The notes beneath the pieces were generated by a model, which saw only the letters and a list, made by a program, of their open reading frames with translations, did not search any database and was not told the origin of the DNA. DNA of 64,000 nucleotides from Cristatella mucedo (Eukaryota > Bryozoa > Phylactolaemata > Cristatellidae). This document shows, in pieces, positions 45,521 through 57,455 of this stretch. Position 1 is the stretch's first letter. Each line of letters starts with the position of its first letter. The translations under genes were made by a program, and so were the position numbers. The DNA lies in contig WPIO01000099.1 in NCBI GenBank assembly GCA_009760855.2, positions 1,238,001 to 1,302,000 of the forward strand. Reading direction: 5' to 3'.

Positions 45521-46261
45521 GCTTGCAACGCTAGTAAAAAACTGTTTACTGTGAACAACTTGACACCAAGGATACTTCTAGACAGTACAAGTATAGCAGA
45601 CAAGCCGAAAAAAGACTTTGGTACGGTGGAGAAGGGTTACTCGCATTTATGTGCCGAATCATTGCCTATTGATTGGATGATCGGACTCTAATGATGATCG
45701 GTATTCTAAGACAGTTATCTGCAAATGTACCTCTTGTGGCTAAGTGCAAAACGAAAAGCAGAGGTTCCCCATTACTGAAGTGGATGCCACAGCTTCAGGC
45801 TAAAACGAGATCGCCCAAAATTCGGTAAAAGTAAAGATTGGCCTCGAAGGTTAGTGGCAGGAAAGTCGGCAGCCAGGGCCACACATTCATTCAGCAACTC
45901 TATTGAAAAACGAAAAGTGTAAGACGACATCGTTTTCATTCATTCTAGGAAACGTGGGTACCAAAAACCGAGGGCAGTACGAGTCCACATTCTACGGACA
46001 GCCAATCACGTGGAATTTCATTAGGGATCGATGATACCTGCAATATCCTTACAGGATCATATGTGAGTCTGTCGTCACCTCACGTAAGAATCTGCACATA
46101 TTATGCAACGGCCATATGGTGCTGCCACTAACATATCTCCAGTTGGTCTAATTCATGTGAAGGCTAAATAAAAAGAAAAAAGGTGCGAGAGCTTCTTTTT
46201 ATTCTCGTGATAGCAATCATAACAAAGTTCGACAGACACTTAATGGCTGTATTTAATATTT
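45521..46261. other. No gene seen
   Basis: Nothing recognised. Confidence 0.5.
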
Positions 46262-46430
46262 ATATCAGTGGGATAAATAAACAAATAAAATTCATTTGTA
46301 AAGCGCCATAAGAAAACTTAATCACTATTCAGGGGCTTCACATATGCCTCGGGACTCGAGCTCACGACCTCAGCCGTACCTTGGTAGGGGAGAACACCTT
46401 AACCACTGGATCAAACCGGCTCAGCGGATG
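46262..46430 (-). mobile_element. tRNA-headed SINE, family S2, with LINE-like tail
   Basis: On the minus strand the head reads GGTTTGATCCAGTGGTTAAGG (A-box region) and GAGCTCGAGTCCC (B box, 46351-46363). The rest, CCCTGAATAGTGATTAAGTT then TTCTTATGGCGCTTTACAAA, resembles the LINE family 1 3' end (AGAGATTGAGTTCTCTGAGG then GCGCTTTATCAAGTG). This is a tRNA head joined to a LINE-mimicking tail, distinct from S1 in body and tail. Confidence 0.6.
46351..46415 (-). promoter_or_regulatory. Pol III A/B-box region of SINE S2
   Basis: B box GAGCTCGAGTCCC and A-box-like TGATCCAGTGG in tRNA-like order and spacing on the minus strand. Confidence 0.5.
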
Positions 46431-46717
46431 GTTTCTGCCTAGGTATTATCTGAACATTCTGCTTTTGAAGCTAGTCTAGAAAAGCACGACGGTCTCTTTC
46501 TAAGAATACCAATCTTGATTAAAAGGAAGTTATTCTTTCAATGGACTTGGCTATTGCAATATCTGGCTGAGCTTTTTTATACTTCAATGGACTTAGCTAT
46601 TGCACGACGTTCCTCCTTAAGAGAAGAGAAACAAACACTGAACATATATTGACTTCCAAAGTGTAATATACTGATTTACCACATTCATGGCCAGAAATAA
46701 TCGGCTAGCTTAAAGTT

Positions 46718-47326
46718 GTGATGGCTGCCTTGTTACTTTACTACACGAGTTTGTTCAGATACAACAGTTTGCCGCTTGGTGTTGCCTCTGATCCATCTAT
46801 TCATTATAGGGTAAAGGATGACCTGCTGTATGGGCCACTTGATATATGGAGCTACCACGACGACATTTTTAAGGCAAGAATGGCCCGCAGTTCTCACATG
46901 CATAGTCTTGCCTTGATTTGGAAAAACTGCAAGGCACCGGCTTGGAAATGGCAGAGAGAAGCATTCTTAAAACCGACCACAGTATACATTATGCATCAAA
47001 TATATAAGAAGTGCATACATCCAACATTAGTCAAGGTGCAGCAACGATAAAGCTTCTCCATCTACAAACGTCAGTGGCCTTGGGTCATTTATAGAGATGG
47101 TAAAACAAAACAATCATGCGTTTTTGCCCAGTATGGCGAAGCTATTGCAACCCTTGTACAAATGACTTCACTAGCAAAGCAAGTGGCTGTGGACCGTTCG
47201 TGCCAACCGGCTTTTAAAAATACTAAGCAAATGATTGGCACTGAAAGCCTCGTTGCAAAATTAGAGCCCAGTGACATTCTTGTGCAAGCTTATGCCCATT
47301 CATCTCATGGACTGGGTGCTCTTTAA
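46718..47326 (+). pseudogene. Unidentified 203-codon frame broken by one TAA
   Basis: A frame from ATG 46718 runs 110 codons to TAA at 47048-47050, then stays open in the same frame for 91 more codons to TAA at 47324. It includes YNSLPLGVASDPSIHYRV, LALIWKNCKAPAWKW and, after the stop, IYKRQWPWVIYRDGKTKQS. The composition looks protein-like and the two halves share one frame, so a single coding relic with one nonsense change is more likely than two chance ORFs. No family is recognised; it could derive from a mobile element or a host gene. Confidence 0.35.
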
Positions 47327-47639
47327 TCTCACCGATTAGCCAATGGACAGAAGGAGCTCAGAGCCGTCGCTTCCCTAGGCTGTATACATAGAGGGAAACC
47401 TTTCGCACATTAGGAAGTAGAACTCGTTACTAATTTTCTGCGTTATCCGTTTTTATCTATATTTATGTCGATGCAAGATCCTTCCGCTTACTGATCGCTG
47501 TTCATTCGTCACTATCCTTGACCCTAAGACTGGCATTTACACTATTGCACCAGTAGATTATTAATATTATACCCATGCATTATAAGGCTGTGGTATTGTC
47601 CAGACAAGATGTATATTCACAATTTCTACATTTCCTTCT

Positions 47640-48265
47640 GCCGATGTGATTGCCAGGCAAAATCGAAGCTTTTTCTCATTTATTAGACCTCAAATTCTGG
47701 CAACTCCCTTACCATATGTATTGAAGACAATCACAAGGCTCTCCAAAAATTGGCTTCTCCAAATCTAGCTGAACCAGCTTGCACCAGTTTCTACTTTCTC
47801 GTGCCCTTGGGTAAGGTTTGTACAGGTCCTGAACTGCAGAATTAACTTACACGAAACTTACACAACGACAAATACTTTATCGTTTCCAAAAGTGAAAACT
47901 CAAAATTCATCTATTTATGAAATCATTTAGGGGCTCCGTGAGATTTATTCTTTGTGTGCTCATGCCTGCTGACACTGTGCATGTTGCTACTAACCATATT
48001 TGCATGCTGATCCTTTGAACGGCACCTCCAGCTACAGTAAGCTTGTTGTCATTAAGCGAGCTACTAATAACCATTTTATCGTTATCGGAGGGCACTATAA
48101 CCAATTCAGTATTGTTATAATTATTATGGCACATCATTTCCAGCCCTTCGGAGCTGCTACTCACATTGTAACCAGTTGATTGTACTACCTTTTCCATCAA
48201 ATGAGAGCGCCTAGAAAGAGATTGACCTCTCGGAGGGGCTTTGTCAAGTTTATTATTATTATTTT
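47640..48265 (+). mobile_element. LINE family 1, decayed copy with tail
   Basis: TTGCCAGGCAAAATCGAAGC (RT) near 47650, then a decayed interior, the 3' UTR (GCCTGCTGACACTGTGCATG) and GCGCCTAGAAAGAGATTGACC with ATT repeats. Confidence 0.6.
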
Positions 48266-48289
48266 AACATTATTAAATGCTAACAACCA

Positions 48290-49545
<1,256 letters not shown>

Positions 49546-50855
49546 TTATATTTATTTATATTAGTATGCAATCGACTAAAGGCGGTCAGAATGTCATGCC
49601 CAAACCAATCAGACAATCATTACCACGTAAAAAAGACTCCAGTCCTGAGACTGCTTTGTTCTAGGATAATCGTTTTAATAACTGAACCCGGGCAGTGTAT
49701 TCGGTTTGATTTTGCAGGGCAAATGGCAATCCCCTTACCAACTCCTTATAGCTTTACATTTTTTACTGAATAGACCCAAAGTGTCCTGAGTCGGAAGGCA
49801 ACTTCTGGCTGAGCAATATATAACTAGATAACAGGCTGCTCAAGTGAATCTAACTTTGGTAACTGTCTCTCGAATGGACAGCACTTTAGATCGAATGATT
49901 GTGCCGGTTTCCAACAGACTAGTGGCATCCAGCACTTCCTCTCAACACCTTATCACCCACAGATCAATAGACGTGCAGAGTGCACTACAAAAACCTTAAA
50001 GGGGGCATAAGGAGCTGGTCCAGGTGTTCCAAAGTCAATTACTGTCAATCCGTGCTTAAAGTACTGCTGAACTCTGAGAACTCTTCAGCCTGGTCGATCC
50101 TTTTAAAGTTACTGCTAGACCGAACCTTGTGCACGTGCCTAGAACGGCTTCGCCCTATGACTGAAAGTGCTGCCATCTCTTCATCTTCACATGCCTCTCA
50201 GATTTCCGAATAGAAAAGTGGCGTGGTTCGAGGATTATCGTAAAACGACAGCAATTTTGTCACCATGAACCCTAAAGGAAGCCATTGGCTGTGTGAGGGA
50301 CTTTGTAGAGTCAAAGGATGGTGCTGAAAGTCTGAGTTCTCACCAAATGACTATAGCAGGCATGATGTAATGCCTTGCACTTAAAGGATGACTTAGGACA
50401 GATACGAGCGGGAACAGAGAGAAATTAGACCGAAAAATAGTTATAGCAGTAACGCTAGCGTCAATAACAATTCTTCAGCAGTGGCAGAAGCTACTGACTT
50501 AATCAGCCGAGGCCCAACTCTAGTGGCTGAGAATACCTTAGCACATGCAAACTAGCAGCTATATATTGGTACTGCTATAATCCGTGAGTCATCACAAGCC
50601 CATATTTGCTTCTAGGCTTAGATTCAACTCTGTGGAGCCACAAGAAGCCGCATCTAAAAAGCCAAAAAGAGAACATACTGGTTACATCCGGCCGCAATAA
50701 AAAGCAGCCAGAAATTTTCACCAGCCGCTAAAAAACGCAAAGCGTCTGAGCTTTGCCCTTTTTCTGTCTAGCACAGTTCCTAGACACCCAGCAGGAAGAT
50801 ATAGCTGCTGCTAGTCACAAGAAACCATGGTGTAGCAAAAACGAAATGTGCTCAC
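49546..50855. other. No gene seen
   Basis: Start of intron 1 downstream of exon 1; short open frames without motifs. Confidence 0.5.
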
Positions 50856-51054
50856 CGACTTGGCATCCAGGCCCCCACCACAGACTCGCACAGCCGCCAG
50901 GGCAGAAACCATTTGAATGGCACGGTGCATCATCCTCGCAGTGACAGGGCAGCTGCAGGGCTCCTGGCTCTGAGGCTTCAGTTGAGGCTGCCAGTGCAGC
51001 CGGTAATGCAATTTGACCGTGTAGGTATAACCCTACAGCCACAAATCGTTCCAT
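50856..51054 (-). CDS. Exon 1: possible signal peptide plus EGF-like module
   Basis: The frame from the ATG at 51054 begins MERFVAVGLYLHGQ and continues through an alanine/leucine-rich stretch ending near ALAAS, which would serve as a signal peptide. An in-frame TAA lies 12 nt upstream of the ATG. It then enters an EGF-like module LPCHCEDDAPCHSNGFCPGG, followed by CASLWWGPGCQ. The spacing CxC...C...G.CP.GC..xW.GP.CQ is typical of MEGF/Tie-type EGF modules. The exon ends at donor G|GTGAGC in phase 1. Joining to exon 2 gives GCQVGHVGLGKPA, the expected transition from such an EGF into an F-type lectin domain. Alternatively a phase-1 acceptor (CAG at 50970-50972) would make this an internal 114-nt exon starting at 50969. 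The EGF identity is firm; the start is not. Confidence 0.6.
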
Positions 51055-52009
51055 ATAGTTAAATTAACATGCACATGCAATGGCTGCTACCCAGAGCAAT
51101 GTAGGCTAATTGAAATTAAAGTTTTCACTGCATACAGCACCGGAGAACATGCTACTATTAGAGTTCCTACGTACAGCTAGTTAAAATGTGCTACTGCAAC
51201 CAAATGTGACAATCCAAAACATCCCTAAAACTTTAATGTAAATGTCTACAATGGTCTCCAAGCATTTAACTAGTATTTACCTACAGTTTTTTTAGGTTTA
51301 CAGAGTATCGCAGCAGACTGAGATGCTAAGGTAACAGTAGGATCCTACTGCATGCCTTGCAGATATTCAGTTCTGGATGTCGGCATATAACCTCCAACAG
51401 AACCTAGATGCAACCGAACATGTTCCCATAGGACACCCTATGCATGCAGCATGACTATGCGACTTGCTCTCCGAATATGTATCACTGGTGAGCGACCTTC
51501 ACTGGATGTGCTGAGATTTTAGTTGTGTTCCTTGAAAACTTCCTAAATTTGAAAGTTTCATTAAGTAGACCACCTCCACAGCCGGCAATACCACCCGATC
51601 TCTACCTACTATTTGGGACTAGCAATCGTAAAAGCTACCACCAAATTTAAATAGTTTGCTGAATCCCTTTATTATGGATACCTGCCATCCGATTTTGACT
51701 GAGCTACCGAAACAAGCCATTAGGCTTCTGATGCCGATGATGAACAGGCATGTATTGCTAGGTAACAAATCCCCAAGATTAATTAATTTGTGCCCTTTGC
51801 TGAGGAAGTTTCTAAGGCTTCTCTTTGATCCACTGATCCACTAAAATATTACAAAAAGAACTAAAAACAAACTGAATCTGAAGGCCAGCCATTGCTTGGC
51901 TAGTTCATACCTAGATGAACTGCAGCACCATTTTCAGTTGCTATTTAACTTCAGATCCTGTATACCCTATACTTTGCTGATCTATTCCTATGTTCAAAGA
52001 ACGTCGGTT
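51055..52009. other. No gene seen
   Basis: Upstream of exon 1. If exon 1 is the true start this would hold the promoter. No TATA box or other element is convincing. Confidence 0.4.
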
Positions 52010-52230
52010 TCAGAAGTTTATGCTCTGCAGCTCCCAGAATGTGGAACTCGCCACCACAATTTTTCTGCAACGACATCCACCCCGGCTGTAAACTGGGTCA
52101 CATTCTTTTTAGCAGTCTTGAGCTGTTACCACAAGCTATTCATTGCCTCAGCTGCTCTCCTGACTTAGCTATGCTTCTCACTTTTTGTTTGATGCATGAG
52201 ATGAAGTCTTTTGGCCCCTGGAAGCATAAT
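52010..52230 (+). mobile_element. LINE family 2, 3' fragment
   Basis: CTGCAGCTCCCAGAATGTGG, TGCTCTCCTGACTTAGCTATG and ATGAGATGAAGTCTTTTGGC follow the order seen at 54320-54510. Confidence 0.55.
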
Positions 52231-52724
52231 AAAAGCCCTTTTGATATACATGCATTACAGAAAATCTGTTATATAATACCTGATTATTATTTTTGGCTTT
52301 GAAGAGTTGTAGACTGACATACATCATATTAAAATATAGATTTAGACACTCCCGTAATGGGTAAGACAGCTGTTGATAGTGCCGACCCATGTACATCTAG
52401 GACCATCAGTACGCTTTTCAAATGCAACCGAAAAGACAGTAATACAAAAATTAAATTGATCTTTAATTGATTAGACACCCACCTTCTGGCAGTATGTGAC
52501 TTTTAGTAAAGCAGCCAGTGCACTGCTAATGAGGAAACTATCCACTGCCCAAGAGATTCTCAGAAATGTGTGATTTATATGTACTGATAGCTAGCGAGAA
52601 ATTGTGAATACTATTGAACTCACATTGGATGGATAACCACAGCCTAGACTGGGATTAAAACAAGCAGATTCTTGTAAGAAATTTTGAACCGGGCTAAAAA
52701 TGAACCACTGAGACAAATGGACAT
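52231..52724. other. No gene seen
   Basis: Nothing recognised. Confidence 0.5.
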
Positions 52725-52812
52725 CAATAATAATAATAATAATGCACTTGAAAAGCGGCCTCAGAGAACTCAATCTCTTTCTAGGCGCTTTACATTTGCT
52801 GCAAAGGGAAAC
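52725..52812 (-). mobile_element. LINE family 1, tail-only fragment
   Basis: (AAT)n, then CACTTGAAAAGCGGCCTCAG through TTGCTGCAAAGGGAAACGCG; about 88 nt, ends abruptly. Confidence 0.75.
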
Positions 52813-54229
52813 GCGATAAGCAAATGGATTGATTTACACTACTCGCAGCACTAACAGAAATCTTGCACCGCATACGGCACTCGTGCCTACAAAAATTAAC
52901 ATGCAACCAATTTTCTTACCCCACGTTGAGTTTTTTGGCACTTAGTTGTATATATATATTTTACTCCATTCTTCGTTAAATGGTCCTCTAACATCGACTA
53001 TGACTTGAGTGTGATTAAGTAATATGGAGGCACTAGTCAACCTTCCGGGTACAATGGGGCTGCGTCAGGTAGTGCTGCATTTAAGAAAGCTAGCCTTAAT
53101 AACAATAATATTAATACATTTACATAGCCCGCTTATAGAACTCATTCTATTTCTGGGCTCTTCAAATTTATAGCCTAACTTATTCTCTATCACCGTAAGG
53201 AGGAAAAAAGATGCATACACACATAGATGACAGGTGAGAGTCTTGCCTACTTTGCATCGATGTTAACTCGGGCTCTATTATAATGCGGTCGTTTTTCATA
53301 GTGTGAGCCCGCATAGTCTTTACACACGAATCTGTAAAAGGTATAATCAAATGCATGCAAACAAGTTTTTGCGTCCTTCGTCGTTTTCCAGGTGGTCAAG
53401 GAAGCCTGAGAACTGCCATGAGCTTTTCTATCGCTCCAGAAAGTGCCTAGCATCGGCCTTAAGCTAAGGTTCTTAACCCTAAACAGCTGAGCGATTCCAG
53501 CCCTGTAATCGCCGAGCTTGTTCGTTTAAAACTTGACGAAAACAAATGCTTCCTCTCCTTCCTCCTGACTGACAGACAAGAGCCTATAAAGATGATTAAG
53601 TCGGTAAGTTTAGCTGCTGTGCAAATATCAACTTGAAACCGGCACGGCTTGCTTGGAGCTGAGCCATGGCTATGCCCTGGCAAGACATTTTCTAGGCTAT
53701 GCCTGGCAAGATACGGCCGATAATTGCCTTCTAGAGGTGCCACTTAACTGCAGAAATGCACCGCAGGGTGAATACGACTGCATTATATTGACTCATAGAG
53801 AGTCCGGAGCATGCCATCCCAGCACTTGCCATCCTGCTAAGCGATTGCAGGCCTCTTGCTGCTCTAAGTGGCCGCTGAATACTTGCAGCCTGAGTACCTA
53901 CTTCCTTTTTGTGGCCAGATTTAACCCGGAAAAAACAGGCTGGAATGACCTCTATGGCCTCAGATGTCTTTGTAGCCTTAGGCGTCCACGTGTCAGAAAA
54001 AGAAAGAAGGACAGTGTGCAAACCTTTTGACCTTCCTTGTTAGCTAGAACTCCTATCCCATCGAAGACTCGCTGGAGGAAATCTCTCACGGCATCCTAAC
54101 AAAATAGCACAGCAGCTACCAAAAACAACCAAGGTTTGAGAACCGGCCTCTTCAGGGAAAGTCATCTTAGGCTTTGGCCATGGTGATCTAAGCTGCTGCT
54201 TAACTGTCTCAGCTGCTTGATTCACATGC
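52813..54229. other. Mostly unassigned
   Basis: A weak LINE-tail trace lies at 53100-53165 (AATAATATTAATACATTTACA). A candidate minus-strand exon is listed separately. Overlapping open frames at 53653-54030 and 53731-54021 on opposite strands have no motif. Confidence 0.4.
53252..53411 (-). CDS. Candidate Ig/FN3-like exon, unassigned
   Basis: An open minus-strand frame follows acceptor GGCAGTTCTCAG. It reads ASLTTWKTTKDAKTCLHAF, then DYTFYRFVCKDYAGS, then NRARVNIDA. The C...Y.F.C.D..G pattern is reminiscent of the F strand of an Ig domain. The donor is weak (AA|GTAGGC). It lies between the candidate exon at 58.1 kb and exon 1. No firm family assignment is made. Confidence 0.22.
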
Positions 54230-54605
54230 AGGAGTCCCATTAGGTCCTGTGTGGACAATAAACTAGCTGTCCCATTCCTCCGCGTAAAGACAGTTGTGGC
54301 GACAGAAGCTTTAGCTCTGCAGGTCCTAGACTGTGGAACTCGCTTCCACAATTCTTGCGCAACGACATCTGCTCTCCAACTGCCGACTATGGCACATCTT
54401 TTTCAGCGGTCCTGAACTGCTACTTCTATGCTACTCACGACCTCAACTGCTCTCCTAACTCTGCTATGCTTCCCACTTTCTCTTGGTTGCGTGAGACGAA
54501 GTCTGTTGGCTACCGAATGCGCACCGAAAGCCGCTTAGGCTGTGAGTGCGCTATACAAAACTCTCCTGCGTAACACCCACATGGTCTTTATGACTTTGTG
54601 GAGTT
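54230..54605 (+). mobile_element. LINE family 2, 3' end
   Basis: Closest relative of 12230-12580: GACAATAAACTAGCTGTCCC, CTCTGCAGGTCCTAGACTGT, TGCGTGAGACGAAGTCTGTT, AAAGCCGCTTAGGCTGTGAG, ending ACTCTCCTGCGTAACACCCA. Confidence 0.7.
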
Positions 54606-54711
54606 ACTGACGGAGATACAATCCAAAGTCGATCAGAGCGAATTGGGTGTTGGCACCGGCCAGGTCTGCCTATTACTGTGCATTGTCAGAGATTTGATAC
54701 GGCAACGGCTT

Positions 54712-55530
54712 GGAATTAATAATAATAATAATAATAATAATAACAGTAATGCATTGATAAAGTGCTCTCAGAGAACTCAATCTCTTTCTAGGCACTTTAC
54801 ATTTGCTGCAAAGGGAAACGTGATTGAATGGTGAGTAATATCATGCTTAATAAACAACATGAATAACATGGTTAGGGGTGACATGTACAGGGTCAGCATG
54901 CAAGTGCGGTTAGTGGCAACATGCAAAGTGTTTGAACTCATAAGCACATGAAGGACGGATCACGGGAACCCACTAAATGCTGTCCTAAATAGGTGTGTTT
55001 ATTAGTTTTTTTTAAATGTTGTCACGTCAGGTGATGTTCCGCCACAAGTCAGGAGTGAGTTGCAAGCTTTGTCAGCATACGAACTAAAGGCACAGTCTCC
55101 AAAGAATTTGAGGTATATACGAGGTATTGGTAAACTGTTGGATTCCGAAAAGCGGGTGGTACGATGCTTGGCCTGGTGGTGGAGTAGATCTGAGACATAG
55201 GCTGGAGTCAAAGAATGAAGAGACCTAAAAGTAAGCGACCAAACCTTGAAATTGATCCGTTGCTTGACTGGTAGTCAATGCAGATCGGCGAAAAGTGGTG
55301 TGATGTGGCAACTGAGACGCCCACGACAGACAAGCCTAGCTGCGGAGTTTTGCATCAGCTGTAAGCACCTGATTGCACATGCCAGTAGGTCAGCAAGTAG
55401 TGAGTTACACAAGTCAAGACGGGATGTCACAAATGCATGGACTAACTTAGGCATGGTATCCTTATCTAAACAAGCCCGAATGTTAGCAATGTTACGTATC
55501 TGAAAGAGTTTTAGCAATGTTATGTATCTG
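54712..55530 (-). mobile_element. LINE family 1, RT C-terminal half with tail
   Basis: An (AAT)9-like tail at 54716-54742, the 3' UTR, then minus-strand RT segments SNSLPIPRIYLKFFGDCAF and CLQLMQNSAARLVCRGRLS. The 22-nt end TTTTAGCAATGTTATGTATCTG partly repeats the preceding sequence. Confidence 0.8.
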
Positions 55531-55705
55531 AATTTACGTGGTTTTGCACTTATCTCAGTGCACTTTAATGCTCAATAAAAACTATGCTCTTCGCTCTACG
55601 TGGAATTCAGAGGCTTGCCACTCTTCCCAGGCCATCACCATTTCCTGAATTTAGCCATCTATTTGGTCTAATATGTATATGTTTTGAGTGTGCAGCAGTA
55701 GGTAG

Positions 55706-56125
55706 GTGACGGTGCATGGCGGCGTCGAGGAGCGGTTTCTGAAAACTTCATGGTCGCCATATATAGGACTATGCATTCAACCAGTGCGCGACCACGACGA
55801 AAGCTGTTGGCTAGAACATCCAGTGGTTTCGTTTACTGGACGGCACTGCCCCCCCAACGTTGTACAAGTGGGCTGTGACTCTCGAAGTGGTATGGGGTCG
55901 GAATATTCTGCTATTGATCGTTGTCACAAAGAAGTCGCTGGCACTCCGATGGGCGAAGAGAGTTTCGCTGCCCTCTGTTCCGTGAGTAGTGAAATTTACT
56001 GGTGGTTTTGCTCGCCGGCTGGCGTTCTGTGCTGTGTTCGGTGGCAACCAAACTACACGTTTTTTACTTCGCAAGCCGAAGTGCACCGTTCCAGGAGTGT
56101 GCCTGTCCTAGCTAAGCGTTGGTAA
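55706..56125 (+). other. Unassigned 139-codon open frame in GC-richer DNA
   Basis: Open on the plus strand from an ATG, with a partly overlapping open frame of 91 codons on the minus strand (55811-56086). Open frames on both strands usually reflect base composition. A donor-like GTGAGT at 55982 could end a first exon. No domain is recognised and no function is proposed. Confidence 0.12.
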
Positions 56126-56338
56126 GATTGCTAGCAAACAACCCAAGGTTAGAGCAGGCTGTTTAAAAGTCAGCAACTGCAAACGACAGGAAATAATACA
56201 AAGCTAGGGCCTCCGGCTATTAGTCACGCTTAGTTGAATTTGGCTTTTGTCCAGAACATCAGGTGGTAAATATTACGTCTCTCTGGCTTATGAGTAAACA
56301 CTGTTTATTGTTTATGAGCTTTCTTGCTTATCGCCACT

Positions 56339-56420
56339 CATCTCTCTCAGTTCCTTGCGGGTGCTAGCTGCTATCTCACTTCACATCTCTCTCAGTTCCT
56401 TGCGGGTGCTAGCTGCTATC
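56339..56420 (+). repeat. 37-bp tandem duplication
   Basis: The unit starting CATCTCTCTCAGTTCC and ending AGCTGCTATC occurs at 56339-56375 and identically at 56384-56420, with an 8-nt spacer. Confidence 0.95.
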
Positions 56421-57159
56421 GCCACTGTTGCTAAGCTCATACAGGTGCCAGTTGTGAGTATTTCCGTTACAAAACTTTTTCATGGGCTATAAGTTGGCTT
56501 TCCTTTTACAGCGCTTAAGATGCTGCACACGTGGCGTGCAGCGCCACTGCTGGTCAGAACTAGGCCACAAATACAGCGCTCGTAGCGGTGCTAGTCTCAT
56601 CCAAAGTGCGATAAATATTGTCAACGCCTGAACCTTATAGCTCGGCTACCAACGAAGAGAGCTCATAGCTTGACATATCAAGTCCGTATTCATTTAATGT
56701 GGACAGGTCTATTTGACAGCATCGGACTGTTATAGGCATTCAGGAATGGCTACGACTTACGCCAACGGAACGGTGGTCCAGAGGACAAATCAGCTCCAAT
56801 GCTAACGACTAGAATCCAACTCTAGAGTTCTAACTCCTTACCTATCTCAGGGCGCTGGATTTTTATAGGGCCTCGGCAATAAACTATCCCACAATCGCCT
56901 ACCCTTGAATAATAATTATCCGCTATAAACCGGTCGGTTTAGCAGGCGCAGCCGATGTAATGCCGAGAGCTGCTTACCCAGCTGTAGTGGTGGCTATCCT
57001 ATTGTTAAAGTATTATTATTACAATCCTATTCATAAGGGTCGTGGCAGTGTCGCTAAAAAGCAACCAGTCCTAGCAAGCTACGTTGCAGAATTAGTGGAG
57101 GTTAGATGCCCTCACCCGAAATCACGGGAAAAGGAGCAAGCACTGTGAGAAGTACCGCA

Positions 57160-57455
57160 AAGAATAACAACAACAATAATATAAGAAATGCATTTGATAT
57201 AGTGCCCTCAGAGAACTTAATTTATTTCTAGGCACTCTACACTTGCTGCAAAGAAAATAAGATCGAATGGTGAGCGGTAGCATGCTCAGTAAACGACAAG
57301 AATAGCGTAGTTAGGGGTGACATCCACAGGGTCAGCATGCAAGTACGGTTAGTGGCAGCATGCTCTCAGTGTCAGCACGAACAAGCCCATAAAGGTCGTA
57401 CTACAGGGGGCCCACTAAATGCTGTCATAAATAAACGCTTTTGCAACAAATGCGT
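57160..57455 (-). mobile_element. LINE family 1, 3' fragment
   Basis: AATAATATAAGAAATGCATTTG tail, then ATAGTGCCCTCAGAGAACTT, GTTAGGGGTGACATCCACAG and GGGGGCCCACTAAATGCTGT. Confidence 0.75.

Larger units (their letters stand above)
55531..57159. other. No confirmed gene
   Basis: Contains the unassigned frame at 55706-56125 and the duplication at 56339-56420, both listed separately; otherwise nothing recognised. Confidence 0.4.

Noticed and set aside
53653-54030. 125-codon plus-strand frame with many cysteines
   Set aside because: No regular cysteine spacing, no splice support, and an overlapping open frame on the other strand.
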